Shown: positions 43,526-51,792 of the stretch, piece by piece
Layout of the letters: each line of letters starts with the position of its first letter
Position numbering within the stretch: the first letter of the stretch is position 1
DNA from: Roseburia sp.
GTDB taxonomy: Bacteria > Bacillota > Clostridia > Lachnospirales > Lachnospiraceae
DNA length: 64,000 bases
Reading direction: 5' to 3'
Assembly: GCA_017937095.1 (NCBI GenBank)
Contig: JAGBEG010000010.1
Coordinates: 310,001 to 374,000 of the forward strand
Translations under genes and position numbers: made by a program
The notes under the pieces: generated by a model
The model's database searches: none
What the model was told of the DNA's origin: nothing
The model's input: only the letters and a program-made list of their open reading frames with translations

Positions 43526-44575
43526 TCAGATGTCACGCAGCTTCACATATTTTGCAGCACTTCGTCTGCGGTCGTCGTCAATGGCAGCATAGTGTTTTCT
43601 GGTCGTATTAACATCTTTATGTCCGAGCACATCCGCAACGAGGTAGATATCGCCCGTTTCGCGATAAAGCGATGTGCCGTAGGTGCTGCGGAGCTTATGC
43701 GGTGTGATGTGCTTTAAACTGGTGACGAGTTTGGAATATTTCTTTACCATATTTTCTACGGAGCGTACACTGATACGGCGGTTCTGCAGGGAGAGGAACA
43801 GGGCGTTGATGCTGCCGTCCTCTGCAGTGATTTTCTGACGTTCTGTCATGTAGTCGAGCAGAGCCGCCCGGACTTCTTCGCCGAAGTATACGACAACCTC
43901 TGCGCCTCCTTTTCGATGAATTTTAATACCGTTGTTGCGGAAGTCGACATCTTCCATATCCAGACCAACGCACTCGGAAACACGGATTCCTGTACCGAAA
44001 AGAAGCGTCATCATAGCGAGATCTCTCGTTCTGGTACGATCGTGATATTTCTGCTGGCGAGGCGTTAAGCTTTCTCCGGATTCGACTTCGTCTAAAAGGC
44101 GCGCGACCTCATCGACGTCAAGACGTATGATATTTTTTTCATGGATTTTAGGCATATCAACTTTGATCGCCGGGTCATTTTGGATCAGTTCATTTTTGAA
44201 GAAATAGCGGTAAAAGGAGCGGAGGGACGCAAGTTTTCGTTTGATACCGCGTTCATCGTTGGTGTGTTCCACGCCGTCTTTTTCATAGTATTTCAGGTAA
44301 GAAAGATATTCCTCAATATCCATTGGCGTAATCTGATCCAAGATGGACAGCGGAAATTCACGGATTTCCATTTTCTGACAGAGCGGATTTACGGTATGCA
44401 GATAATCAAAAAAGCACCCTATATCATAAGCGTAGGCAATTCTCGTTCTGGACGAGGTCGTAGGCTCAATACCGATGAAGAACTGCCGGCAGAATGGAGG
44501 AAGTTCTTCCAGTAGTTTTCTAAGCTTCACCTCATTTTTGACATTTACATTTTCGTAATAAGCTTTTTCTTTCAT
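43526..44575 (-). CDS. Tyrosine recombinase, XerC/XerD-like
   Basis: 349 residues with an N-terminal SAM-like core-binding domain (30-130) and the catalytic domain. Catalytic residues: Arg198 (GTGIRVSE), Lys222, His293 and Arg296 (HKLRSTYG), His319 (GHKDVNTT) and Tyr329 (KHY). I start at 44575, with AAAGGAG upstream. Adjacent to a TtcA-like gene. No attachment site or phage gene is seen nearby, and it looks chromosomal (XerD-like) rather than integrase, though dif was not located. Confidence 0.88.
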   Translation of the reverse strand: MKEKAYYENVNVKNEVKLRKLLEELPPFCRQFFIGIEPTTSSRTRIAYAYDIGCFFDYLHTVNPLCQKMEIREFPLSILDQITPMDIEEYLSYLKYYEKDGVEHTNDERGIKRKLASLRSFYRYFFKNELIQNDPAIKVDMPKIHEKNIIRLDVDEVARLLDEVESGESLTPRQQKYHDRTRTRDLAMMTLLFGTGIRVSECVGLDMEDVDFRNNGIKIHRKGGAEVVVYFGEEVRAALLDYMTERQKITAEDGSINALFLSLQNRRISVRSVENMVKKYSKLVTSLKHITPHKLRSTYGTSLYRETGDIYLVADVLGHKDVNTTRKHYAAIDDDRRRSAAKYVKLRDI

Positions 44576-44603
44576 TTTGGTTCTCCTTTCTGTATGGGAT
44601 ATC

Positions 44604-45377
44604 TTAGGCTGTGCGTGGCGGCCATCCGGGAATATTTCCTTCTGTGATGGCATGAAATAATCGTTTTTTGGCGCCGGGGTGTTCTAAATTAATCTGACGA
44701 ATCAGATTCTTGACATATTCCCGTTGGGTGCTTCCGTCTACAGGGCAAGGATTCTTTACTACGGGAAGCTTCATTTTATTCTGAAAACCCTTGATCTCAG
44801 CTTCCGAAACATACATCAGTGGACGAATGACCGTAAGATTGGTTCGGTCAAGGTGAGTTTTAGGCGGAAACGAATAAAAGCGTCCCTCGAATATCATGGA
44901 TAAGAAGGCTGTCTCGATTATATCGTCCATGTGATGTGCGTAAGCGATTTTGTTGCAGCCAAGCCGCATTGCCTTTTCATTTAATGCGCCTTTGCGCAGG
45001 CGGGCACAGAGCGAGCAGGGCGTTTTTCCTGCATGTCCGCCAGAAGTGCTGCTTAAGAGAGCCTTCTGGGTCGATGAATCATCTTCTTTAAAGAGAATCT
45101 GGGCAATCTCGGTTGTAACGATGTGATAGGGAATCTCCAGTTCATTGCACAGAAGCATAATGGGAGAGAGGTCAAAGTTTCCATATCCCAGATCGACCGT
45201 AATTGCCGTGAGGGTAAAGTGTTTTGGATAAAAACGCTTAAGAGAGGCGAGCGCATATAGAAGAGTGAGAGAGTCCTTCCCGCCGGAAATACCGACTGCA
45301 ATATGATCGTCTGGCGCAATCATTTCATAATTGTCGACTGCCTGTCTTGTATAACTCAAAAGCCGTTTTAGTTCCAT
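44604..45377 (-). CDS. TtcA/TilS-family PP-loop tRNA-thiolation protein
   Basis: 257 residues. The PP-loop SGGKDSLTLL near 36-46, central CSLCARLRKGAL Cys pair, and ending with the family VKNPCPVDGST and EHPGAKKRLFHAI. TtcA 2-thiolates cytidine 32 of tRNA; some Clostridia homologues may act on other bases. I start at 45377, with GGAGG upstream. Probably co-transcribed with the recombinase gene downstream. Confidence 0.88.
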   Translation of the reverse strand: MELKRLLSYTRQAVDNYEMIAPDDHIAVGISGGKDSLTLLYALASLKRFYPKHFTLTAITVDLGYGNFDLSPIMLLCNELEIPYHIVTTEIAQILFKEDDSSTQKALLSSTSGGHAGKTPCSLCARLRKGALNEKAMRLGCNKIAYAHHMDDIIETAFLSMIFEGRFYSFPPKTHLDRTNLTVIRPLMYVSEAEIKGFQNKMKLPVVKNPCPVDGSTQREYVKNLIRQINLEHPGAKKRLFHAITEGNIPGWPPRTA

Positions 45378-45487
45378 AAAAGCCTCCGAAAAGATTGAAA
45401 TAGTAGCCAAAAATATTTATAATAACCGGGACAGATTATTTTTTGATTGTTCTGTTAAAATTTTAACAAAAGGAGCGTACTAGTTAT

Positions 45488-45937
45488 ATGAAATTTGTTG
45501 TTCAGCGTGTTACCCATGCTTCCTGCACTGTAGATGAAAAAATCACCGGAGAAATCGGTAAGGGTTTTCTTGTCCTGATTGGCATTTCAAATACAGATAC
45601 CACACAGATTGCAGATAAAATGATAAAAAAACTACTTGGGCTTCGTATATTTGAAGATGCCCAGGGAAAAACAAATCTGTCGCTTCAGGATGTGGAGGGC
45701 AGCCTGCTTTTAATTTCGCAATTTACGTTATATGCAGACTGCAGGAAGGGAAATCGTCCTTCCTTTATCAATGCCGGCAAACCCGATCTTGCAAACAAAT
45801 TATACGAATATATCATCGCCCGCTGTAAGGAACAGATTCCCGGTACTGCGTGTGGAATCTTTGGCGCAGACATGAAAATATCGCTATTGAACGATGGGCC
45901 TTTTACTATTTTGCTGGATTCCGAAGAAATCTGTTAA
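45488..45937 (+). CDS. dtd: D-aminoacyl-tRNA deacylase
   Basis: 149 residues, beginning [16 protein letters not shown]; the [17 protein letters not shown] motif and the Gly-Pro motif region ([11 protein letters not shown]) are visible. It hydrolyses D-amino acids from tRNA. A GGAG site is about 12 bases before the ATG, longer than usual. It is divergent from the TtcA-like gene. Confidence 0.94.
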   Translation: MKFVVQRVTHASCTVDEKITGEIGKGFLVLIGISNTDTTQIADKMIKKLLGLRIFEDAQGKTNLSLQDVEGSLLLISQFTLYADCRKGNRPSFINAGKPDLANKLYEYIIARCKEQIPGTACGIFGADMKISLLNDGPFTILLDSEEIC

Positions 45938-46207
45938 AACTGTATATAAGGCGGAATAGTTATCGAAAACGTCGGGCTTGTGGGATTGATGATCACCGCA
46001 TATTCTTATAAAAATATTATATCATTGCATGGTGATGATTGCAAGCATTTATTCATTAAACTTGTGTTTAGCGAATAGTTATGTCATTGTTGATTGTCCT
46101 CTCTTTTTAACGCCGGAGATTCTGGCTTAATCTGCGGCGGCTAAAGCTTATCGTGCTTATCCATATCGTATAGAGAGAAAGAAAATCAAATTACTTGAAT
46201 TATCGCA

Positions 46208-46257
46208 CAAAAAAACACCCCGATGCTTACCGCGTTCATCCGCAGCTTTCATCGGGG
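46208..46257 (-). terminator. Bidirectional terminator after the kinase-like gene
   Basis: CCCCGATG (46218-46225) pairs with CATCGGGG (46250-46257). On the minus strand a run of T follows (A run 46209-46215 on plus); on the plus strand TTTT follows, so it may also stop dtd transcripts. Confidence 0.85.
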
Positions 46258-46263
46258 TTTTGC

Positions 46264-46309
46264 TTATTCTTATCAGTTTTATTCTTATCAGTTTATAAAA
46301 TTTATAAAA
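46264..46309. repeat. 15-bp tandem repeat x2 and 9-bp repeat x2
   Basis: TTATTCTTATCAGTT at 46264-46278 and 46279-46293, then TTTATAAAA at 46292-46300 and 46301-46309. It abuts the stop of the kinase-like gene at 46315. Confidence 0.8.
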
Positions 46310-46314
46310 TACAT

Positions 46315-46950
46315 TTATTTTGCAGCATCCATGATTTCACGGAACTTTAAGATCATTTCAACGCAGCCGTCGACGCCGAGTTTGCCGGAATCCAATGTCA
46401 GATGATAGCTCTGGGAATCTCCCCATTTCTTGCTGGTATAATAATTGTAATAGCTTGCACGCTGCTTATCCTGCTTGGCAATCATGTCTTTTGCCTTGCT
46501 TTCTGTGATATTGCCGCGTTTGCTTACAAGCTTGATTCTTTTTTCCATATCTGCATGAATGAAAATGTTGATGCAGTCAGGATTGTCCGCTAACGCATAA
46601 TCAGCGCATCTGCCGACGATAACGCAGGATTCCTTTGCCGCAATCTTTTTGATACTGTCGAACTGTGCCAGAAATACTTTGTGGTTCAACGGCATATCCA
46701 GAAACGGTGCGGAACTGTAGCCGTTCATAGAATAAGTATCCATCACCAGTGAATATAGAAAGCTGTTGGTCGGTTTCTCGTCATGATTCTCGAAGATTTC
46801 CTCACAGAAACCGCTCTCTTTCGCGGCGTGCTGCAGCAATTCCTTATCATACAGCTTGATTCCAAGCCGCTCTGCAAGCTTTTCTCCGACTTCCTTTCCG
46901 CCGCTGCCAAATTCCCGCCCAATGGTATAGATTTTGTTGCCCATATGCAT
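46315..46950 (-). CDS. Cytidylate kinase-like family protein
   Basis: 211 residues with a P-loop variant near the start (GREFGSGGKEVGEKLA), DKELL, and VGRCADYAL in the middle and KRASYYNYYTSKKWGDSQSY at the end. This is the Cytidylate_kin2 group, distinct from Cmk; the substrate is not established. It is probably not essential cmk, because the fold's LID motifs differ. Start may be 46950 or 46944; SD AAAGGCGGG lies 4 or 10 bases before them. Confidence 0.82.
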   Translation of the reverse strand: MHMGNKIYTIGREFGSGGKEVGEKLAERLGIKLYDKELLQHAAKESGFCEEIFENHDEKPTNSFLYSLVMDTYSMNGYSSAPFLDMPLNHKVFLAQFDSIKKIAAKESCVIVGRCADYALADNPDCINIFIHADMEKRIKLVSKRGNITESKAKDMIAKQDKQRASYYNYYTSKKWGDSQSYHLTLDSGKLGVDGCVEMILKFREIMDAAK

Positions 46951-47019
46951 CCCGCCTTTCCCAATTTCTATACCAATATTATAATACTTTTTGCCGCAAA
47001 GGGAAAGAATTAATTGAAG

Positions 47020-47943
47020 TCAGCGCAAATCTCTTAATATTTTTTCAAAATATTCCGGCAAGGGCGCGGTGACCTCCATATATTCTTTCGTCCGCGGATG
47101 CAGGAAGCCGATTGTCATTGCATGGAGTGTCTGGCCCTGCAGCTTATATGGACTTTTTCCGCTGGAATACAGAGTGTCGCCAAGCAGCGGATGGCCAATG
47201 CTTGCCATGTGTACGCGGATCTGATGCGTGCGTCCTGTTTCCAGTGCAAATTCCATGTAAGTATAGCGTTCAAACCGTTCCAGCACTTTGTAGTGTGTGA
47301 CGGCGCGCTTCCCGTTTTTCTCATTGATTGCCATTTTCTTGCGGTCTATGGGATGGCGTCCGATTGGCGCATCAATTGTGCCCTCGTCGGCTTTTACAAC
47401 GCCGCAGACGATGCCGCGATATCTGCGGTTGACGGAATGCTCCTTGATCTGTTCCGCGATAAAAACGTGGCTTTCATCGTTCTTGCACACAATGAGCGAG
47501 CCCGTGGTGTCCATATCGATGCGGTGGACGATTCCCGGACGGATTTCTCCGTTGATGCCGGATAAGCTGTCTTTGCAATGGTACATGACCGCATTCACGA
47601 GCGTGCCGGAATAATGTCCTGCAGACGGATGTACGACCATGCCCTTTGGCTTATTTACGACGAGAAGGTCATCATCTTCGTACAGAATCGCAAGCGGAAT
47701 ATCTTCCGGGAGAATCGGCGTCGCCACAGCGTCTGGGATTTCGACGGAAATCACATCGTCCGCCTTAAGGCGGTAGCCGTTTTTCTGCTGACATCCGTCG
47801 ACGGTCACATGCCCATCCCTGATTAATTTCTGAAAAAAGGAGCGCGACTGTGCGGCATCCGTCTCACTGAAAATGAGATTCAGATACCGGTCCAGACGCT
47901 CTCCCTCGTATTCGATTCCTGCCTCAAATGTCTCTGTTTTCAT
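47020..47943 (-). CDS. RluD-type 23S rRNA pseudouridine synthase
   Basis: 307 residues: an S4 domain (RLDRYLNLIFSETDAAQSRS), then LLVVNKPKGMVVHPSAGH and catalytic Asp in VHRIDMDTTGSLI, ending with GRTHQIRVHMASIGHPLLGD. Modifies U1911/1915/1917 type sites, inferred. I start at 47943, with AAGAGG upstream. Follows lspA by 4 bases, the classical lspA-rluD pair. Confidence 0.93.
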   Translation of the reverse strand: MKTETFEAGIEYEGERLDRYLNLIFSETDAAQSRSFFQKLIRDGHVTVDGCQQKNGYRLKADDVISVEIPDAVATPILPEDIPLAILYEDDDLLVVNKPKGMVVHPSAGHYSGTLVNAVMYHCKDSLSGINGEIRPGIVHRIDMDTTGSLIVCKNDESHVFIAEQIKEHSVNRRYRGIVCGVVKADEGTIDAPIGRHPIDRKKMAINEKNGKRAVTHYKVLERFERYTYMEFALETGRTHQIRVHMASIGHPLLGDTLYSSGKSPYKLQGQTLHAMTIGFLHPRTKEYMEVTAPLPEYFEKILRDLR

Positions 47944-47947
47944 ATAC

Positions 47948-48463
47948 CTACCTCTTAGACGGGAAAATAACTTCGAAATCCGCTTCCTTATAATAGAAAA
48001 GGCAAAGACCGAACAAAAGAAATGCGGCGACGACGACATAAATATCCGCCACATTAAAAATCGGGAAATCGATCAATATAAAATAGAAGAAATCAACGAC
48101 ATAGCCCTGCATGATCCGGTCGATAAAATTGCCGATGGCGCCTGCGAGAAAAAGCACTGCCGTGATGTCCAGCCAGCGAAAACGACGCTGATTGGGAATG
48201 CGCCAGAGGTAGATATAAACGATGATTGCACAGACAATTACTGTCATCGGAATGAGAAACGCCAGCTTATTCTGCATCATACCAAACGCCGAACCGCGAT
48301 TTTCCAGATAACGCAGTTCAAACACTCCGTCCCAGATAATAAAAGGCTCCTGATTCATCAAATGTGCCACTGCGAGCCGTTTGGTAAGCTGATCCAGCAA
48401 AACGAGAACGGCGGCGCAGACTGCGCCGATGATTCCCTTTTTTATCATAAAATGCTTTTCCAT
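47948..48463 (-). CDS. lspA: Lipoprotein signal peptidase
   Basis: Cleaves the signal peptide of prolipoproteins after lipidation. 171 residues with four hydrophobic helices; the catalytic Asp pair lies in GNFIDRIMQGYVVDF and FNVADIYV. I start at 48463, with AAAGGA 6 bases upstream. It should process lipoproteins such as the LRR protein and the carboxypeptidase in this window. Confidence 0.94.
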   Translation of the reverse strand: MEKHFMIKKGIIGAVCAAVLVLLDQLTKRLAVAHLMNQEPFIIWDGVFELRYLENRGSAFGMMQNKLAFLIPMTVIVCAIIVYIYLWRIPNQRRFRWLDITAVLFLAGAIGNFIDRIMQGYVVDFFYFILIDFPIFNVADIYVVVAAFLLFGLCLFYYKEADFEVIFPSKR

Positions 48464-48593
48464 AAATATCCTTTCTGCCCCCAATATTCAATACCGCTAA
48501 AAAACATGCGTAGCATCCACTACATATACACGGCATCCCTCATGTATGCGTCATCATTACATATGCCCAGCAATCTTTACCATACATAATACA

Positions 48594-49685
48594 TTACTTA
48601 CATACATAGGCGATTGCATCCAGAATCTGGGCATCGGTAAGCTCCCGGTAGATATAGGACGTTCCGATTGACGACAGCAGAATGAATTTTACCTGCTTCC
48701 CGACCATCTTCTTGTCCGATTTCGAAGCGGCAAGCACAGCCTCCGGCGCAATGCCGTTCACTTCGCTCTGGAAGCCGAAATGCTTAAGGCAATCCCGGAT
48801 ACCGTCAAATTCTTCTTCCGTAATATTTCCAAGCCGCCAGGAAAGATATGATGCGGCAATCATGCCAAGTCCCACGCATTCCCCGTGATAAAGTGAGAAA
48901 TCACACAGCTTTTCGATGGCGTGGCCAATTGTGTGACCAAAATTAAGAAGCGCCCGATCGCCCTTCTCCGTGGGATCGATTTCAACTACCTCGCGCTTGA
49001 TATCGCAGCTTCGCGCAACCATTTCCTCTACAATTTCCGGCTGCAGAGAAAGTATGTCATCGTGATGCCCATTCAGCCATTCATAGAAGGCGGCGTCCTT
49101 AATCAGTCCATGCTTGATGATCTCGCCCATACCGGAAACAATCTGTTTTTGCGGCAGGCTCTTTAATACGGAAAGGTTCATATAAACTAATTTCGGCTGA
49201 TAAAATGCGCCGACCATATTTTTGTACTGCTGGAAATCTACACCTGTCTTGCCGCCGATGCTGCTGTCTACCTGTGATAAAAGCGTTGTCGGCACCTGAA
49301 TGAAGTCAATGCCGCGCAGATAGGTCGCAGCCGTAAAACCGCACAGATCGCCGACAACGCCGCCGCCTAAGGCAACGAGCAGATCCCTGCGATCAAAATG
49401 CGCCTCGATCAGCGTTTCATAAAGCCCATAGACCGTCTCAAGATTCTTATTTGCTTCTCCGGCAGGAAACGTATGGACAATGACCGTCTCAAAAGCTTCC
49501 CCTAAGAGCGTCTGTACCTCTTTGGCATAGAGCGGTTCCACATTGGAATCTGTTACAATGCAGACGCGCTGCTCCTTTTGATAACCAAGCGCCGTAAGAC
49601 AGGACACCAGTCTGGAAAAATCCTGCATCAGCTCAATTGTATATATGACATGTCCCTCTGATTTGACAGAAATTGATCTTGGCAT
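48594..49685 (-). CDS. aroB: 3-dehydroquinate synthase
   Basis: Second step of the shikimate pathway. 363 residues with NAD-binding and zinc-site motifs: ALGGGVVGDLCGFTAA, PTTLLSQVDSSIGGKTGV, GMGEIIKHGLI and the FGHTIGHAIE. I start at 49685, with AAAGGAG upstream. It is an isolated aromatic gene among envelope genes. Confidence 0.95.
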   Translation of the reverse strand: MPRSISVKSEGHVIYTIELMQDFSRLVSCLTALGYQKEQRVCIVTDSNVEPLYAKEVQTLLGEAFETVIVHTFPAGEANKNLETVYGLYETLIEAHFDRRDLLVALGGGVVGDLCGFTAATYLRGIDFIQVPTTLLSQVDSSIGGKTGVDFQQYKNMVGAFYQPKLVYMNLSVLKSLPQKQIVSGMGEIIKHGLIKDAAFYEWLNGHHDDILSLQPEIVEEMVARSCDIKREVVEIDPTEKGDRALLNFGHTIGHAIEKLCDFSLYHGECVGLGMIAASYLSWRLGNITEEEFDGIRDCLKHFGFQSEVNGIAPEAVLAASKSDKKMVGKQVKFILLSSIGTSYIYRELTDAQILDAIAYVCK

Positions 49686-49736
49686 TTGTGTTTCTCCTTT
49701 CGCGTCATCCGTATCTTCCAAGATACCGGAGAATCG

Positions 49737-50489
49737 TTAGTTTTTGTAGAGGTCATAACGGATTTTAAGGCGTCCTTTGCCCGTCTCTCCGTATTCTTCG
49801 CGGTAAATAAAGCGTCCAAACCCACGTGCGGACACGATATCGTCGGCATGACAGGCGGCAGTTGGATTCTGTGTTAATCTGCCGTTGATAAACACCTTAT
49901 CCTGACGAATCAGCTCCGATGCCTGACTGCGCGACAGCTTGTACACACATGCGAGGACTGCATCCAGACGGTTCGAGGTGATAATGCCTTCTTTTCGCTC
50001 AAATTCCTGCGTAACCTTAAGGTCCGATGGATCACATTCCGTAAGCGTTACGAGCGTGTGGCGGATTTTCTCAAGATGTTCCATAAAATAGCCGGCAATA
50101 CTCTCCTCGCACAGGAGATAGTACTCTCCTTTTCCGACGATAATATCTCCAAGCTTGCTGCGGTCGACGCCGAGCTGCATGATGGAGCCTAAGATATCGC
50201 GATGCCCCAGTTGTTCGGCGAATTTCGGATAAGCCGGCACAATCTTTAGCGCAGTGATCGGATATTCCCAGTCATAATAAAGAGCATCAGGAAGAAATGC
50301 GATCATCTGACGCTCTGCAAAGGGAACACCGCCGAAACTCTCCGTTCGCGTTTCAAAGAGCTTTTCGGACTGGTGATAAATATTCAGTTCATTTAAATTA
50401 AGGAAATCGCTGAATAAAACGATTCCCTTCCGGTTCGCCTGCCGGGAAAGATCCAGCAAGCGTTTCTTGCAAAGTTCCTGTTCGTTCAT
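49737..50489 (-). CDS. ylmH: YlmH S4-domain RNA-binding protein
   Basis: 250 residues; the C-terminal S4 domain (RLDAVLACVYKLSRSQASELIRQDKVFING) follows an N-terminal domain of the YlmH type. YlmH is now known to assist ribosome quality control (RqcH-dependent tailing) in Bacillus; that role is family knowledge, not shown here. It follows sepF by 2 bases. The Bacillus ylmG is absent between them. Confidence 0.92.
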   Translation of the reverse strand: MNEQELCKKRLLDLSRQANRKGIVLFSDFLNLNELNIYHQSEKLFETRTESFGGVPFAERQMIAFLPDALYYDWEYPITALKIVPAYPKFAEQLGHRDILGSIMQLGVDRSKLGDIIVGKGEYYLLCEESIAGYFMEHLEKIRHTLVTLTECDPSDLKVTQEFERKEGIITSNRLDAVLACVYKLSRSQASELIRQDKVFINGRLTQNPTAACHADDIVSARGFGRFIYREEYGETGKGRLKIRYDLYKN

Positions 50490-50491
50490 AC

Positions 50492-51031
50492 TTAATAATC
50501 TGTCTGCACTCCCCTCGCCTGGAACGAATCGACCAGACTTAAGAAGTCTCCTGAAATATCGACGGATGCCGGGGTGATAATAAATATGTAGTTGGAAATC
50601 TTCTGAAGGTTTCCGCTGATTGCAAAGCAGGAACCGGACGTAAAGTCAATAATACGCTGTGCAATCTCGACGTCGAGTCCCTCAACATTCAGTACAACCG
50701 TCCGGTTGTTGAGCAGGGTCTCGGTAATCTCCCGCGCATCCTCCACGGAAGTTGGCTTAATGACACAGACCTCCATACCGGAAGGATTCGGCTTCTTGAC
50801 CGGACGAATCGGCGTCACTTTCGGCGTCGTCTTCGGCTGCTTCTCGCGGAAGGAGCGGTCATCCTCGTAGTCGTCCTCGTAAGCCTCCTTCTTCTCTTTG
50901 CGGAAGGAGCTCTTTTGCTTTACCGGTTCATCCTCGTAATCATCCTCATAGTCATAATCCTCATTGTAAAAATCATCTTCGTCATCCGGATTGAGACGCA
51001 TGATATTTAAAAATTTATCCAGAACTCCCAT
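50492..51031 (-). CDS. sepF: Cell division protein SepF
   Basis: 179 residues: an N-terminal amphipathic membrane anchor (MGVLDKFLNIMRL), an acidic disordered region of Asp/Glu/Tyr repeats (residues 20-60), and the SepF beta/alpha domain from about 85 (VCVIKPTSVEDAREITETLL) that polymerises and binds FtsZ. The acidic repeats with EDDYED are unusually long. Order yggS-sepF-ylmH is the standard one. Confidence 0.94.
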   Translation of the reverse strand: MGVLDKFLNIMRLNPDDEDDFYNEDYDYEDDYEDEPVKQKSSFRKEKKEAYEDDYEDDRSFREKQPKTTPKVTPIRPVKKPNPSGMEVCVIKPTSVEDAREITETLLNNRTVVLNVEGLDVEIAQRIIDFTSGSCFAISGNLQKISNYIFIITPASVDISGDFLSLVDSFQARGVQTDY

Positions 51032-51045
51032 TCTTCACTCCTAAG

Positions 51046-51747
51046 TCACACATTGCTTTTCTTATAATTTCTTTCACCGAAAATACCGGTACCCACACGT
51101 ACCATGGTCGCGCCCTCTTCAATCGCAACCTCGTAATCTCCGGTCATACCCATGGACAGAATTTCCATAGATACATTATCTATGTTTTTATGTGTTATGT
51201 CAACAGATAATTGCTTTATTTTGCGAAAATACAACCGATTTTCTTCGGGGTCCGTGACATAAGGTGCAATCGTCATAAGCCCCTTAATCTGTACATTTTC
51301 AAGCTTGGAAATGTCTTCCACAAGAAGGATGGCGTCCTCTGCCGAGGTGCCGAATTTCGACTCCTCTCCCGCGATGTTTACCTCCACAAGAATCGGAACT
51401 TTGATATTCCGTTTTTTCGCCTGAATATTGATCTCCTCCGCCAGACGGTAAGTGTCTACCGAATGGATCAGTGCAACCTTTCCGACGATATACTTGACCT
51501 TATTGCGCTGCAAATGTCCGATCATGTGCCAGTGAATGTCGGATGGCATCTGCTCCATCTTGTCGCACAGCTCCTGTACCTTGTTTTCTCCGAAATGGCG
51601 CGTGCCTGTATCATAGATTTCCTGCAGCATTTCCACCGGTTTTGTCTTGCTGACAGCAATTAATGTCACCTCGTCGCGCGAGCGTCCGGCACGCTTGCAT
51701 GCCGCCTCGATATGTTCTTCGACATTTTTTAAATTCTCTTTTAACAT
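51046..51747 (-). CDS. yggS: YggS-family pyridoxal-phosphate-binding protein
   Basis: 233 residues. The PLP Lys lies in LIAVSKTKP, with HWHMIGHLQRNK and GMTGDYEVAIEEGATMVRVGTGIFGER. Homeostasis of PLP; no enzyme activity is known. First of the ylmE-sepF-ylmH set. Confidence 0.95.
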   Translation of the reverse strand: MLKENLKNVEEHIEAACKRAGRSRDEVTLIAVSKTKPVEMLQEIYDTGTRHFGENKVQELCDKMEQMPSDIHWHMIGHLQRNKVKYIVGKVALIHSVDTYRLAEEINIQAKKRNIKVPILVEVNIAGEESKFGTSAEDAILLVEDISKLENVQIKGLMTIAPYVTDPEENRLYFRKIKQLSVDITHKNIDNVSMEILSMGMTGDYEVAIEEGATMVRVGTGIFGERNYKKSNV

Positions 51748-51792
51748 TTTAAATTCTCCATTCTTTATTAAAACATGATTTTATTTGACTAA

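Larger units (their letters stand above)
45938..46314. other. 377-base gap between convergent dtd and kinase-like genes
   Basis: No open frame longer than about 30 codons with a ribosome site. The first 260 bases hold no recognised signal beyond a CGCCG/CGGCG pair near 46111-46141. The last part holds the terminator at 46208-46257 and a tandem repeat at 46264-46309. I see nothing else that can be supported. Confidence 0.6.

Noticed and set aside
47873-48589. 238-codon plus-strand frame opposite lspA and rluD
   Set aside because: Shadow of two well-supported minus-strand genes; no ribosome site or family match.
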